Assembly: GCF_031884435.1 (NCBI RefSeq)
Contig: NZ_CP134779.1
Span: 1,860,001 to 1,924,000 of the forward strand
DNA: 64,000 nt
DNA from: Bosea sp. 685
Lineage (GTDB): Bacteria > Pseudomonadota > Alphaproteobacteria > Rhizobiales > Beijerinckiaceae
Direction of reading: 5' to 3'
Part shown: positions 44,411 through 53,398 of the stretch, in pieces
Layout of the letters: every line of letters begins with the position of its first letter
Numbering within the stretch: position 1 is the first letter of the stretch
Notes under the pieces: generated by a model
Databases searched by the model: none
What the model saw: only the letters and a program-made list of their open reading frames with translations
What the model was told of the DNA's origin: nothing
Position numbers and translations under genes: made by a program

Positions 44411-45324
44411 TGGCTCCGCGTCCCGCCTGGAAGGGCTATCTCAAGCTCTCGCTTGTGTCCTGCGCCGTCGAACTGACTGGTGCGACGGATCACAGCGAGA
44501 AGGTCTCCTTCCGCATCCTGAACCGCAAGACCGGCAACACCGTCCGCCGGCAATATATCGACAGCGTCACCGGCAAGCCGGTGCCCGATGACGATGAGGT
44601 CAAGGGCTATGAGATCGGCGACGACGAGTATCTGCTGGTCGAGGAGGATGAGATCGACGCGGTCCAGATCGAATCCTCGCACACCCTGGCGATCGAGCAT
44701 TTCGTCGACCGCGACGATATTTCGCAGATCTATTTCGACATGCCCTATTACGTCACCCCGTCGGATGACGCCTCGGAAGAGGCCTTTGCGGTGATCCGCG
44801 AGGCGATGGCGCGGCAAGACAAGGCCGGGATCGCGCGCATCGTGCTGTATCGCCGCGAGCGCCCGGTGATGATCGAGCCCTTCGACAAGGGCCTGCTGCT
44901 GACGACGCTGCGCTACGACAAGACGGTGCGCAAGCCAGACGAGGTCTTTGCCGGCCTCGCCAAGTCCAGATTGGATCCGGAGCTGATCGAACTGGCGACC
45001 CACATCATCGACAAGAAACAGGCGGCATTCGACCCCTCCCATTTCGAGGACGGCTATGAGGCGGCGCTGCTGGAGCTGATCCAGGCCAAGCAGAAGGGCA
45101 AGACGCCGTCGGTGGTGCAGGCGGCCGAGCGCCCGGCCAATGTCGTCAATCTGTTCGACGCGCTCAAGCAGAGCCTTGCAGGGGACAGCGGAGCCAAGAG
45201 TCCTGCGTCGAAGAGTCCTGCATCGAAGACACCGGCATCAAAGACTCCGGCAGCGGAGAAAGCGGCCGCTCGAAAATCCGCCGCCAAACCCCGCAAGGCC
45301 GCCAAAACCCGCAAGAGCGTCTGA
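44410..45324 (+). CDS. ku: Non-homologous end-joining protein Ku
   Basis: A 304-residue bacterial Ku: the core (APRPAWKGYLKLSLVSCAVE, VDRDDISQIYFDMPYYV, MIEPFDKGLLLTTLRY) forms the ring that threads DNA ends. The C-terminus, about 50 residues, is basic and Lys/Ala/Pro rich with four SPASK-like repeats, as in extended Ku tails that promote DNA sliding and LigD recruitment. Directly followed by ligD. Expected to act in double-strand-break repair in stationary or stressed cells. Confidence 0.95.
   Translation: MAPRPAWKGYLKLSLVSCAVELTGATDHSEKVSFRILNRKTGNTVRRQYIDSVTGKPVPDDDEVKGYEIGDDEYLLVEEDEIDAVQIESSHTLAIEHFVDRDDISQIYFDMPYYVTPSDDASEEAFAVIREAMARQDKAGIARIVLYRRERPVMIEPFDKGLLLTTLRYDKTVRKPDEVFAGLAKSRLDPELIELATHIIDKKQAAFDPSHFEDGYEAALLELIQAKQKGKTPSVVQAAERPANVVNLFDALKQSLAGDSGAKSPASKSPASKTPASKTPAAEKAAARKSAAKPRKAAKTRKSV
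45196..45255 (+). repeat. Four tandem 15-base repeats in the ku tail
   Basis: Units of the type AAGAGTCCTGCATCG encode KSPAS/KTPAS. Divergence among units grows rightwards. In-frame, so length variation only alters the tail. Confidence 0.8.
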
Positions 45325-45342
45325 TCGGCGGAGGCCCGGACC

Positions 45343-47907
45343 ATGGCCAGTCTCGAGCTTTATCGTGCCAAGCGGAATTTTGCGCGCACCGGGGAGCCGA
45401 AAGGCGCCGCGGCGCGCGACAAGGCGATAAGCCGGGGCGGTGCCTTCGTCATTCACAAACATGCGGCGCGCCGCCTGCATTACGACCTCAGGCTCGAACA
45501 TGAGGGCGTGCTCTGGTCCTGGGCCGTGACGCGCGGTCCCAGTCTCGATCCCGACGACAAGCGCCTCGCCGTACATGTCGAGGACCACCCGATCGAATAT
45601 GGCGCCTTCGAGGGAACCATACCCGAGGGTCAATACGGCGCCGGCTCGGTCATCATCTGGGACGAAGGCCAGTGGCTTCCCGAGGGCGACCCCACCTTCG
45701 GCATGAGCAAGGGCCATCTCGCCTTCACGCTGGAAGGGCATAAGCTCGCCGGCAAATGGCATCTGGTTCGGCTGAAACCCCGGCGTGGCGAAAAGCGAGA
45801 CAACTGGCTCTTGATCAAGGTCCGGGACGAATTCGCCAGGGATGACGAGGACATCCTGGAAATCGCGCCGCTTTCAGTGAAATCCGGGCGAAGCATCGAG
45901 GAGATCGGCGCGGACGGCACGAAGCTCTGGCCGAAGACGAAGCGGCCCGGAGCGGGCGCTCGCAAGGTGGCGGGCACGAAACGGGGCGCGGTCACAAGAA
46001 CGGCCAAAGCTGGCGTGGTGCTTCCGCCTTTCGTCGAGCCCTGCCTCGCAACCTTGCAGGACAAGCCGCCGGCAGGAGACAACTGGCTGCACGAGGTCAA
46101 GTTCGACGGTTACCGGCTGCAGGCGCGGATCGAGGCCGGACAAGTGAGCGAAGCCGGCAAGGTAAGATTATCGACGCGCTCGGGGCTCGACTGGACGGAA
46201 CGCTTCGGCGCAACGCTTGTGGAAGCGCTCGCGAAGCTGCCTTGCGAAACGGCGCTGATCGATGGTGAGGTCGTTGCCCTGGGCGAGACCGGCATTTCGT
46301 CTTTCTCGGCCCTGCAGGAGGCGCTCTCCGAAGGGCGCACCGGCAATCTCGTCTTCTTCGCCTTCGATCTGCTGCATCTCGACGGTGAGGATCTGCGGGC
46401 CGAGCCGCTGCTGGCGCGCAAGGAGCAGCTCGAAGCCGTGCTCCAGAGCACCGCGCCAGACGGCCCGCTGCGCTACAGCGAGCATTTCGTCGAGCCCGGC
46501 CAGACCATGTTGCGCCATGCCTGCCGCATGGGGCTGGAGGGCGTCGTCTCCAAGCGGGTCGACGCGCCCTATCGCAGCGGTCGCGGGCGCGACTGGATCA
46601 AATCGAAATGCACCCAGCGCCAGGAATTCGTCGTCGCCGGCTATGTGCCCTCCAAGGGCTCTGGGCGTGAGCTCGGCTCGCTCGTGCTCGGCTACCAGGC
46701 CGATGGCGCGCTGCAGCCAGCGGGACGGGTCGGGACCGGCTTCACCCGCAAATCCGCCGCCGCAGTCAAGCGAAAGCTCGATGGGATAAGGACCGAAAAC
46801 CCGCCCTTCGCGGGCGCCACTGGGCGTGACCGTGAGGTGGTCTGGGTCGAGCCCGAGCTCGTCGCCGAAATCGAGTTTCGCGCCTGGACCGCGTCAAAAA
46901 CGCTGCGGCATGCTTCTTTCCTCGGCCTGCGCGAGGACAAGCCCGTCGCTGAGGTCGTGGCGGAAACGCCGGTTTCGTCCAGGACGACCTCGCAGGCTTC
47001 GGCACCGAAGGCCAAGGCCAACTCGGCCAAGGCCATCTCGGCAAAGCCCGGAGGGGTGCCGCCGACGCGCGCCGAGACCACGGTCAAGCTCAGCAACCCC
47101 GACAAGCCGCTCTGGCCCGAAATCGGGCTCACCAAGCAGGGCCTGCTCGACTATTACGCGAGCGTCTGGCCATTGATGCGGCCCTTCGTCGTCGATCGGC
47201 CTCTCAGCCTGCTGCGCGCTCCCAACGGCATCACCGGCCATGCCTTCTTCCAGAAGCACGCCGGCCCCGGCCTGAACAAGGCGGTCGCGACACGCCGCGA
47301 CACGGATGGCGAGGAGCTGCTGTATATCCGCGATTTTGACGGGCTGGCCGCCCTGGTCCAGCTCGGCACGGTCGAAATCCATGTCTGGGGTGCGACGATC
47401 GACGCGATCGAAACCCCCGACCAGGTCATCTTCGATCTTGATCCGGACGAAGGCGTGCCGCTCGAGCGCGTGCGCGAGGCCGCGCTCACCATTCGCGAGC
47501 GGCTCGGCGAGCTCGGTTTCACCAGCTTCCTGAAGACCTCCGGAGGCAAGGGCTTCCATGTCGTCATGCCGCTCAAGCCCAGAGCCGATTGGGAACGTGT
47601 GAAGGCCTTCGCCCGCGATTTCGCCAGGGCGATCGAACAGGCTGAGCCGGAGCTCTATACGGCGACTCTGTCGAAGAAGGCGCGCAAGGGCCGCATCTTC
47701 ATCGACTACCTTCGCAATGGCCGGGGCGCGACGGCGATCGCGCCCTATTCGACGCGAGCGCGGCCGGGGGCCGCGATAGCGATGCCGGTTCGTTGGGAGG
47801 GGCTGGAGCACGGCCTGAAACCTGATGACTTCCACGTCATGGGTGATCTGACCAAAATCACCTCTGACGACGCCTGGGCCGATTTTGGCGGGGAGAAAGC
47901 GCTGTAG
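45343..47907 (+). CDS. ligD: DNA ligase D, phosphoesterase-ligase-polymerase
   Basis: An 854-residue NHEJ enzyme. Residues about 38-140 are the 3'-phosphoesterase (FVIHKHAARRLHYDLRLEHE). Residues about 240-530 are the ATP ligase with adenylated Lys K253 (EVKFDG) and SKCTQRQEFVVAGY. Residues about 575-850 are the primase-polymerase, with catalytic D698 and D700 (DLDPDEG), KTSGGKGFHV and FIDYLRNGRGATAIAPYS. The PE-Lig-Pol order is the proteobacterial one. It works with the upstream Ku. Confidence 0.96.
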   Translation: MASLELYRAKRNFARTGEPKGAAARDKAISRGGAFVIHKHAARRLHYDLRLEHEGVLWSWAVTRGPSLDPDDKRLAVHVEDHPIEYGAFEGTIPEGQYGAGSVIIWDEGQWLPEGDPTFGMSKGHLAFTLEGHKLAGKWHLVRLKPRRGEKRDNWLLIKVRDEFARDDEDILEIAPLSVKSGRSIEEIGADGTKLWPKTKRPGAGARKVAGTKRGAVTRTAKAGVVLPPFVEPCLATLQDKPPAGDNWLHEVKFDGYRLQARIEAGQVSEAGKVRLSTRSGLDWTERFGATLVEALAKLPCETALIDGEVVALGETGISSFSALQEALSEGRTGNLVFFAFDLLHLDGEDLRAEPLLARKEQLEAVLQSTAPDGPLRYSEHFVEPGQTMLRHACRMGLEGVVSKRVDAPYRSGRGRDWIKSKCTQRQEFVVAGYVPSKGSGRELGSLVLGYQADGALQPAGRVGTGFTRKSAAAVKRKLDGIRTENPPFAGATGRDREVVWVEPELVAEIEFRAWTASKTLRHASFLGLREDKPVAEVVAETPVSSRTTSQASAPKAKANSAKAISAKPGGVPPTRAETTVKLSNPDKPLWPEIGLTKQGLLDYYASVWPLMRPFVVDRPLSLLRAPNGITGHAFFQKHAGPGLNKAVATRRDTDGEELLYIRDFDGLAALVQLGTVEIHVWGATIDAIETPDQVIFDLDPDEGVPLERVREAALTIRERLGELGFTSFLKTSGGKGFHVVMPLKPRADWERVKAFARDFARAIEQAEPELYTATLSKKARKGRIFIDYLRNGRGATAIAPYSTRARPGAAIAMPVRWEGLEHGLKPDDFHVMGDLTKITSDDAWADFGGEKAL

Positions 47908-48063
47908 CGGGCAAGCCTCGACCTTCTCCGTTTCACAGGACGGGAAATATCGAGGGTCATGGATCGCTTGCTCCCGGCATGCGCTTCGCTCTCGCCCTGC
48001 CGGGAGGAGGGAAGGTTGTCGAGCCGGGATCGGTGGAGCTGGTGACGCGTCGGAGCACGGAGC

Positions 48064-49074
48064 ATGTCGGACGGGAACGGTCTGGCGAGGATTCGCCTGA
48101 AGCGGGTGCGCGGCGAGGACTTGACGATTCAGCGTCATCCCCGAGGGCGAGGGTTTTCCTATCTAGACGAGAACGGCAATACGATCCGCGACACGCGGAC
48201 GCTCGCGCGCATCCGCTCGCTTGCCGTTCCCCCGGCCTATCGCGACGTCCGCATCGCGGCTGATCCATGCGCCCATTTGCAAGCGCTCGGCCGGGACGAG
48301 GCCGGGCGCATCCAGCACCGCTATCATCCACAATGGGACAGGGTGCGCGAGCGTCGCAAGCTCAAGCGGCTGCACGCCCTCATCGGGGCGCTGCCGGGGT
48401 TGAGGGCCGCTGTTGCGCGTGACATGGGCTCGGTGACGCTCAACCGGGACAAGGCGCTGGCTTGCGCCGTTGCGATCATGGATCGCGGCCATATTCGCGT
48501 CGGGCACGAAGTCTATGCCGAGGCGAATGGGAGCTATGGAGCGTCGACATTGCTCAAGCGCCACGTCGAGCTGTGCGGCGGGCGGGTCGAGCTCTCGTTC
48601 CGGGGCAAAGGTGGCAAGGCGATCGCATGCGCCTTCGCGGATGCGCGCCTGGCCCGCGCGCTCCAACGCCTGCTGAGATTACCCGGGCGCCGTTTGCTGC
48701 AATACTGCGGTGAAGGCGGCGCGAGCGTTCCCATAAGGGCCGACGAGATCAACACCTATCTTCGCCAGATCACGGGGATGCCGATCAGCAGCAAGGATTT
48801 GCGCATGTTGGCCGGTAATGCGGCGGCGGCCGAACTGTTGCTCGCGGCCGATATCGAAGTCTCCAAGGCCGGTAGGAAGCGTCAGCTCGCCCATATCATG
48901 CGCGATATCGCGGAACGCTTGACGAACACCCCGGCCGTGGTCCGCAAGAGCTATGTTCACGAGTTGGTGGTCCGCTCCTTTGCCAATGGCCGGCTCAAGG
49001 CATCCTACGAGAAAAGCCGGGCGAGTTCCGGCTGTTCCCGCATAGAACGGGCGCTCGCGCGCCTCACGGCGTAG
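48064..49074 (+). CDS. DNA topoisomerase IB (poxvirus-like)
   Basis: A 336-residue type IB topoisomerase. RHPRGRGFSYLDENG and IRSLAVPPAYRDVRIA are the N-terminal domain; the catalytic domain has ITGMPISSKDLRMLAGN and nucleophile Y297 (VVRKSYVHELV). It relaxes supercoils through a 3'-phosphotyrosyl link. It lies 156 bases after ligD on the same strand; joint neighbourhood with Ku/LigD suggests a role in break repair, but a separate promoter is possible. Confidence 0.93.
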   Translation: MSDGNGLARIRLKRVRGEDLTIQRHPRGRGFSYLDENGNTIRDTRTLARIRSLAVPPAYRDVRIAADPCAHLQALGRDEAGRIQHRYHPQWDRVRERRKLKRLHALIGALPGLRAAVARDMGSVTLNRDKALACAVAIMDRGHIRVGHEVYAEANGSYGASTLLKRHVELCGGRVELSFRGKGGKAIACAFADARLARALQRLLRLPGRRLLQYCGEGGASVPIRADEINTYLRQITGMPISSKDLRMLAGNAAAAELLLAADIEVSKAGRKRQLAHIMRDIAERLTNTPAVVRKSYVHELVVRSFANGRLKASYEKSRASSGCSRIERALARLTA

Positions 49075-49098
49075 CGGGACGACGCTCCCCCTGACCCA

Positions 49099-49124
49099 GT
49101 GCCCACTTCGCTCGAAAACGCGCT
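49099..49124. repeat. Tail fragment of the compound dispersed repeat
   Basis: GTGCCCACTTCGCTCGAAAACG and a few following bases match the right end of the elements at 40444 and 62214. The rest is missing. Confidence 0.6.
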
Positions 49125-50121
49125 AGCGCGGCTTATCCCGACGGCTGCAGACGGGCTCGGCTTTCCCCGCGCTACTGCGCTCGCTCGCTTGCCTCAGGAT
49201 GATCGCGATGCCGACGAGGACGATCGCCATGCCGACCAGCGAAAGGGTGGCCGGGATTTCGCCCAGGACAAGCCAGCCAAGGAGAATGCCGACCACCGGA
49301 TTCACGTAAGCGAATGTGGATGCGATGGACGGCGTGAAGCTGCGCACGACATGGATGAAGGACATCAGGCCGATGACCGAGGCGAAGACAATCAGGAAGG
49401 CGAAGGCGCCGAGTTGGGCGTTGCTGGGCGCGAGGGGAAGCGCGGCGCCCTCGACTAAGGCGGGAAGCGTCGGCACCAGCGCGGCTGCGAGGATCTGATA
49501 GGTCGCCGTCCAGGCTGGCCCGCTGCGGCCCATCAGCGGGCGTTGCAGCAGAGTGCCCAGCGCCCAGCTCATCCCGGCTCCGGCGAGGCAGGCCAGGGTC
49601 GCATGCGCATGCTCGGGATCCAGCGTGGCTCTATCGCCGGCGAGCAGTGCCGGCGCCATGACCAGGACGAGACCGCACAGGCCGATCGCAAGCCCGGCCA
49701 GCATCCTCGGCTGCGGTTTCTCGCCCCGAAACAGAAGGTCCAGCAGGCTGCTCCAGAGCGGGATGGCGCCCAGAGCCATCACGACGAAGTTTGAGGCCGC
49801 ATGCAGCGACGCGACGGCGGCGAGCCCGTTGCCACCGACCCACATCAACACGCCCGAGAGCGCGCATAGCCAAAAATCGCGCCGGGACAGGCGAGGCGGC
49901 CGGCCGGAGGTGATGGCGCTGACGGCGGCCAGCAGCAGCGCTGCGCCCCAGAGGCGCGCGGTCTGCAGCTGCAGCACCGTGATCGTCGCAGGCCCGCTCA
50001 GGCAGATCTTGACGGCAAGATAGGCTGCTCCCCAGACGAGATAGATGATCAGGAGATGCCCGTAGGACAGGAGCGACGGCGAAGGGGATGAGGCGGCGAC
50101 CGCCGCCTCGCGAGTCTTCAT
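49123..50121 (-). CDS. EamA/DMT family transporter
   Basis: A 332-residue membrane protein with ten hydrophobic segments in two EamA repeats; the first starts LLIIYLVWGAAYLAVKICLS and the second repeat ends YVNPVVGILLGWLVLGE. The family exports small metabolites. Start 50121 is chosen, with 50151 as an alternative; neither has a strong ribosome-binding site. It is the last gene of the dadA operon, so it may export a D-amino-acid-related compound. Confidence 0.88.
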   Translation of the reverse strand: MKTREAAVAASSPSPSLLSYGHLLIIYLVWGAAYLAVKICLSGPATITVLQLQTARLWGAALLLAAVSAITSGRPPRLSRRDFWLCALSGVLMWVGGNGLAAVASLHAASNFVVMALGAIPLWSSLLDLLFRGEKPQPRMLAGLAIGLCGLVLVMAPALLAGDRATLDPEHAHATLACLAGAGMSWALGTLLQRPLMGRSGPAWTATYQILAAALVPTLPALVEGAALPLAPSNAQLGAFAFLIVFASVIGLMSFIHVVRSFTPSIASTFAYVNPVVGILLGWLVLGEIPATLSLVGMAIVLVGIAIILRQASERSSAGKAEPVCSRRDKPR

Positions 50122-50186
50122 GATCGGGGATGCCTGTGCTGCTGGCGGCATGCCGGCGTTCTCTGCCGGCCGGCACGCCGGTTGAC

Positions 50187-50540
50187 TCAGAGGGCCGCGA
50201 TGATCGCGATCTCGACGGTGAATTGGGGGGCGGCCAGTCTTGCCTCCACGCAGGCGCGCGCAGGCGTCGCACCCGGGACGACCCAGCCGTCCCAGACCGC
50301 GTTCATCTCGGCGAAGGACGAGATATCGCTCAACCAGATCGTTGCGGAGATCAGCTTGTCCCGCGCGCTCCCGGCCTCGGTCAGCAGCGCGTCGATCCGC
50401 CCGAGGATGTCGCGGGTCTGGTCGGTGACGGAGGCGCCGGGCGCACCGAGGGCAACCTGGCCCGCCAGATGGACGCTGCCGGCATGGATGACGGCCTGGC
50501 TCATGCGTGGGCCGGGCTGGATTCGCGCGGGGGCGGTCAT
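50187..50540 (-). CDS. ridA: RidA family deaminase/enamine hydrolase
   Basis: A 117-residue RidA/YjgF protein: VHLAGQVALGAPGASVTDQT, IWLSDISSFAEMNAVWDGWV and RACVEARLA with the substrate Arg. RidA hydrolyses reactive 2-iminoacids. That fits the neighbouring DadA, whose product is an iminoacid. It lies 35 bases before the EamA gene. Confidence 0.92.
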   Translation of the reverse strand: MTAPARIQPGPRMSQAVIHAGSVHLAGQVALGAPGASVTDQTRDILGRIDALLTEAGSARDKLISATIWLSDISSFAEMNAVWDGWVVPGATPARACVEARLAAPQFTVEIAIIAAL

Positions 50541-50607
50541 GTGAAGAACTTTCGATGGATATGCTGGTTGGAAATTGGCGAACCGGACGGTGCCGGAACA
50601 AGTCTGG

Positions 50608-51405
50608 TCAGGCGATGCCGCGCTCGAAGAGACGTCCGGCTTCCGGCATCGCGTCCTCGACCCCGGCGAGCCGCAAGCTGTGCCAGGCCATGGCGTGGTT
50701 GCTCGAGGTGACCGGGATGCCGATGCGCTGCTCCAGGCGCGCCACCGCTTCGGCGACGCGAAGGCTGGTGCAGGACACGAAGATCGCCTCCACGCCGGGC
50801 TGCGCGGCGAGCGTCTCGGCGGCTGCCTCGATCGAAGCGACCGAGATCAGCGCGGCCTCGCGGTCATCGGGCCGGTCGAAGGTCGCAAAGACGGGCACGG
50901 CGATACCGCGCGACTGGAAATAGCGGGCGAGATTGGCGTTGATGACGGGAGCGTAGGGCGTGAGCAGGCCGATGCGCCCGACATTCAGCGCAGCGAAAGC
51001 GGCGAGCGCGCCGGTCACCGGCGTCGTGCAGGCGATGCCGGGGCGCGCCTTGCGGATCTCGCCGAAGACATACTCCTCGCCCAGCGTCATCGTGGCCGAG
51101 GTGCAGCCGAAGGCGACGACGTCGAGCGGCAAGCCGGGCAGGATCAATTCGGTGCAAGGTGCGATGCGCGGGCCGATCGCGCGCAGTGTCTCCGGCGTGA
51201 TCTCGGCGTCGTTGAACAGCCTCGCCTCGTAAAAGGCGATGCCGGGCGCGCGGATCAGCGAACGGTATTCGTGTTCCAGCGTCTGGTCGGTGGCGAGCAC
51301 GACGAGGCCGATCGCGGCGCGTGAGCCAAGCGGCGCGTCGAGGACGGAGGGCAGGACGCCGAGATCGAACGGCGTGGCGGTGGGCGAGGGGGCGAGTGCG
51401 GACAT
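50608..51405 (-). CDS. Asp/Glu racemase superfamily protein (maleate isomerase / arylmalonate decarboxylase-like)
   Basis: A 265-residue protein with the paired cysteine motifs of the superfamily: FGCTSATMTLG near residue 100 and VSCTSLR near residue 210. ACTTPVTGALAAFAALNVGRIGLLTPY-like segment (split core TPVTGAL / GRIGLLTPY) matches maleate isomerase-type members. It would act as racemase, isomerase or decarboxylase on a small acid. Located between ridA and dadA; probably supplies or consumes a D-amino acid. Confidence 0.87.
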   Translation of the reverse strand: MSALAPSPTATPFDLGVLPSVLDAPLGSRAAIGLVVLATDQTLEHEYRSLIRAPGIAFYEARLFNDAEITPETLRAIGPRIAPCTELILPGLPLDVVAFGCTSATMTLGEEYVFGEIRKARPGIACTTPVTGALAAFAALNVGRIGLLTPYAPVINANLARYFQSRGIAVPVFATFDRPDDREAALISVASIEAAAETLAAQPGVEAIFVSCTSLRVAEAVARLEQRIGIPVTSSNHAMAWHSLRLAGVEDAMPEAGRLFERGIA

Positions 51406-51426
51406 GGACGAGCGGTCCTTTCGCGT

Positions 51427-52677
51427 TCAGGCGGCCAGGAGGCCGTCCATCGGGATGGCGGGAGTGCGGCCGGCGATCAGGTCGGCCGTGATGCGGGCCG
51501 AGCCATGCGACATGGTCCAGCCGATATGGCCGTGGCCGGTGTTGAGGAAGAGGTTGGCGTAGCGCTGGCGACCGAAGATAGGCAGGTTCGTCGGCGTCAT
51601 CGGCCTCAGGCCGGCCCACATCTCGGCGCGGTCGTAATCGGCGCCCTCGGGGTAGAGCTCCTGCGTGACGCGCTTCATGAAGGCGAAATCGGCGGGTTTG
51701 TGGCTCTTGTCGTAGCCGGCGAATTCGGCCGTGGCGGTGACGCGGATGCGCTCGCCGAAGCGCGAGATCGCGACAAGGTTATGCTCGTCGACGCTGGCCA
51801 GGCTCGGAGGCTGCGGGCGGTTGCCAACCGGAATCGTCAGGGAATAGCCCTTGATCGGATAGATCGGCAGGGACAGCCCGATGCGGCGCGCGAGGCCGGC
51901 ACTTTGCGCGCCCAGCGCCAGCACATAGGCGTCGCCCTTGAGTGGGCCCTTGTCGGTGGTAACCCGCGCGATGCCGTCGCCGGCCGTCTCGATCCCGGTG
52001 ATCGTCGTGGCGGTCAAGATCTCGCCGCCGCGCGCCGCCACGATCGCGGCGAGCGCCCGGGTGAACAGGGCGGAATCGCCGGTCTCGTCAGTCGGGCAAT
52101 GGATCGCGCCGGCGATCTTGCTGCCCATGCCGGCGAGCGCGGGGTCGAGCGCGACCACGCCGGCCCAGTCCAGCACCTTGATGATCTGCCCATCGGACTC
52201 CAGCAGCTTCATCTGCTGCACGCCGCGATCGAGCGCCTCCTGGCTGCGGTGGAAATAGAGGATGCCGCGATCGTTGCGGTCATAGGCGATCGTCTCCTGC
52301 CCGATGACCTCCTGCAGCACGGCCTGCGAATAGGCCGCCAGCCGGTGCTTGAGCAGCGTATTGCGCTTCGCCTTGGCCTTTGTGCACTCCATCAGGAACG
52401 CCAGGGACCAGCGATAGAGCTGCGGATCGGCCGAGAGTCTGAAGCGCAGCGCCTGGTCCTTGAGGAACAGCGACTTCAGCAGGATCATCGGTGCCTTGGG
52501 GGAGGACCAGACGAAGGAATGGCCGGGCGCGATCATGCCGGCATTGCCCCAACTCGCCTCCGCCGCGACCTGCGCGTTGCGCTCGATCAGCACGACCTCG
52601 TGGCCGTCCTTCTGGAGCTGATAGGCCGTCGTCACGCCGACGACGCCGCCTCCCAGGATGATGATGCGTTTTGCCAT
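51427..52677 (-). CDS. dadA: D-amino acid dehydrogenase (DadA-type FAD oxidoreductase)
   Basis: A 416-residue flavoprotein with the FAD-binding N-terminus IIILGGGVVGVTTAYQLQKD and HEVVLIERN, the DadA run ASWGNAGMIAPGHSFVWSSP and the C-terminal GLRPMTPTNLPIFG and NTGHGHIGWTMSHGS. It oxidises D-amino acids to iminoacids at the membrane. GGGAGGAG precedes the ATG at 52677. It is the first intact gene of the operon dadA, racemase, ridA, eamA. Confidence 0.93.
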   Translation of the reverse strand: MAKRIIILGGGVVGVTTAYQLQKDGHEVVLIERNAQVAAEASWGNAGMIAPGHSFVWSSPKAPMILLKSLFLKDQALRFRLSADPQLYRWSLAFLMECTKAKAKRNTLLKHRLAAYSQAVLQEVIGQETIAYDRNDRGILYFHRSQEALDRGVQQMKLLESDGQIIKVLDWAGVVALDPALAGMGSKIAGAIHCPTDETGDSALFTRALAAIVAARGGEILTATTITGIETAGDGIARVTTDKGPLKGDAYVLALGAQSAGLARRIGLSLPIYPIKGYSLTIPVGNRPQPPSLASVDEHNLVAISRFGERIRVTATAEFAGYDKSHKPADFAFMKRVTQELYPEGADYDRAEMWAGLRPMTPTNLPIFGRQRYANLFLNTGHGHIGWTMSHGSARITADLIAGRTPAIPMDGLLAA

Positions 52678-52730
52678 GCTCGCTCCTCCCAGATGGTTCT
52701 GCCCGATGGTTCTGGTTGCCAGGCGGTTTT

Positions 52731-52967
52731 TCACTGCGCGCCGAGATAGAGCCCGGCGAGCTCCGGGTTGTCGATGAGCTCCGAGGCGCGCTGCTCGATG
52801 GCGACGCGGCCGAGCGAGAGCACATAGGCACGCTCCGAGACCGCCAGCGCCTGGGCCGCATTCTGCTCGACCATCAGGATGGTCATGCCGGTGCGGTCGC
52901 GGATGCGCACGATCTCGTCGAAGACCTCGTCCATCATCACCGGCGAGAGGCCGGCGTCGCCGCGTAT
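52731..52967 (-). pseudogene. C-terminal remnant of LivF (branched-chain amino-acid ABC ATPase)
   Basis: About 77 residues match the end of LivF: AGLSPVMMDEVFDEIVRIRD, ILMVEQNAAQALAVSERAYV and LGRVAIEQRASELIDNPELA to the stop. The Walker A and signature regions are absent; homology starts abruptly at GCCGGCCTCTCGCCG near 52950. It is the scar of a deletion that removed most of a liv operon upstream of dadA. Confidence 0.85.
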
Positions 52968-52968
52968 C

Positions 52969-52984
52969 AAAGTGAGTACACTTT
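52969..52984. promoter_or_regulatory. Candidate operator at the liv deletion scar
   Basis: AAAGTG-AGTA-CACTTT is an inverted repeat adjoining an AT-rich TTATAA. It lies just upstream of the livF remnant and about 290 bases before dadA, and could be the regulatory site of the dadA operon. The adjacent GntR regulator is a candidate binder. Confidence 0.35.
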
Positions 52985-53183
52985 ATAATTCTGCTGGTGA
53001 TGCGCAATCCGAAATATTGTGCGGAAGCTGCCTGCGCGCCGGGCAGACTGGGTGGTTTCGCGGCAAAAAGGCGGGGATGGTCGGGGGGAGGAGGGCGGTC
53101 CGGGTGGCGCCCGCTCCTCAGGATGAGGGCTCAGGGGGCCAGACAGCCTCATGGGGCAGGCCGTTCATCCTCGGACCCGCTGC

Positions 53184-53287
53184 GTCATCCTGGACAAGCG
53201 GCGAAGCCGCGCAGCTCCGGGATCCATCGAAGGGCTCAGCACTCTACGATGGATCCCGGGACTTCGCTGCGCGAAGCCCAGGATGAC
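53184..53287. repeat. Long dispersed palindrome (GTCATCCTGG...CCAGGATGAC)
   Basis: Outer arms GTCATCCTGG/CCAGGATGAC enclose CGGGATCCATCG/CGATGGATCCCG. This family recurs at 59757 and 62041. The 400-base gap 52985-53398 holds this, a second palindrome and no gene. Confidence 0.8.
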
Positions 53288-53323
53288 GGCGTGGTTTTGA
53301 GCCTAAGCACTCTGCTCCTGGAG

Positions 53324-53370
53324 CATCCTTCGAGACGCCAATCCCAAGGGAAATAGCGTCTCGAAGGATG
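53324..53370. repeat. Palindrome with 15-base perfect arms
   Basis: CATCCTTCGAGACGC and GCGTCTCGAAGGATG flank 17 bases. It lies 28 bases after the stop of the GntR gene (read leftwards) and may end its transcript. Confidence 0.8.
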
Positions 53371-53398
53371 AGGGCTCGGGAGGTTTCGAAACGCTCTC

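Noticed and set aside
43678..45042. A 454-codon minus-strand open frame with FPDRS repeats
   Set aside because: It is antisense to the Ku-coupled gene and ku; the repeats are the reverse reading of SGKDL units.
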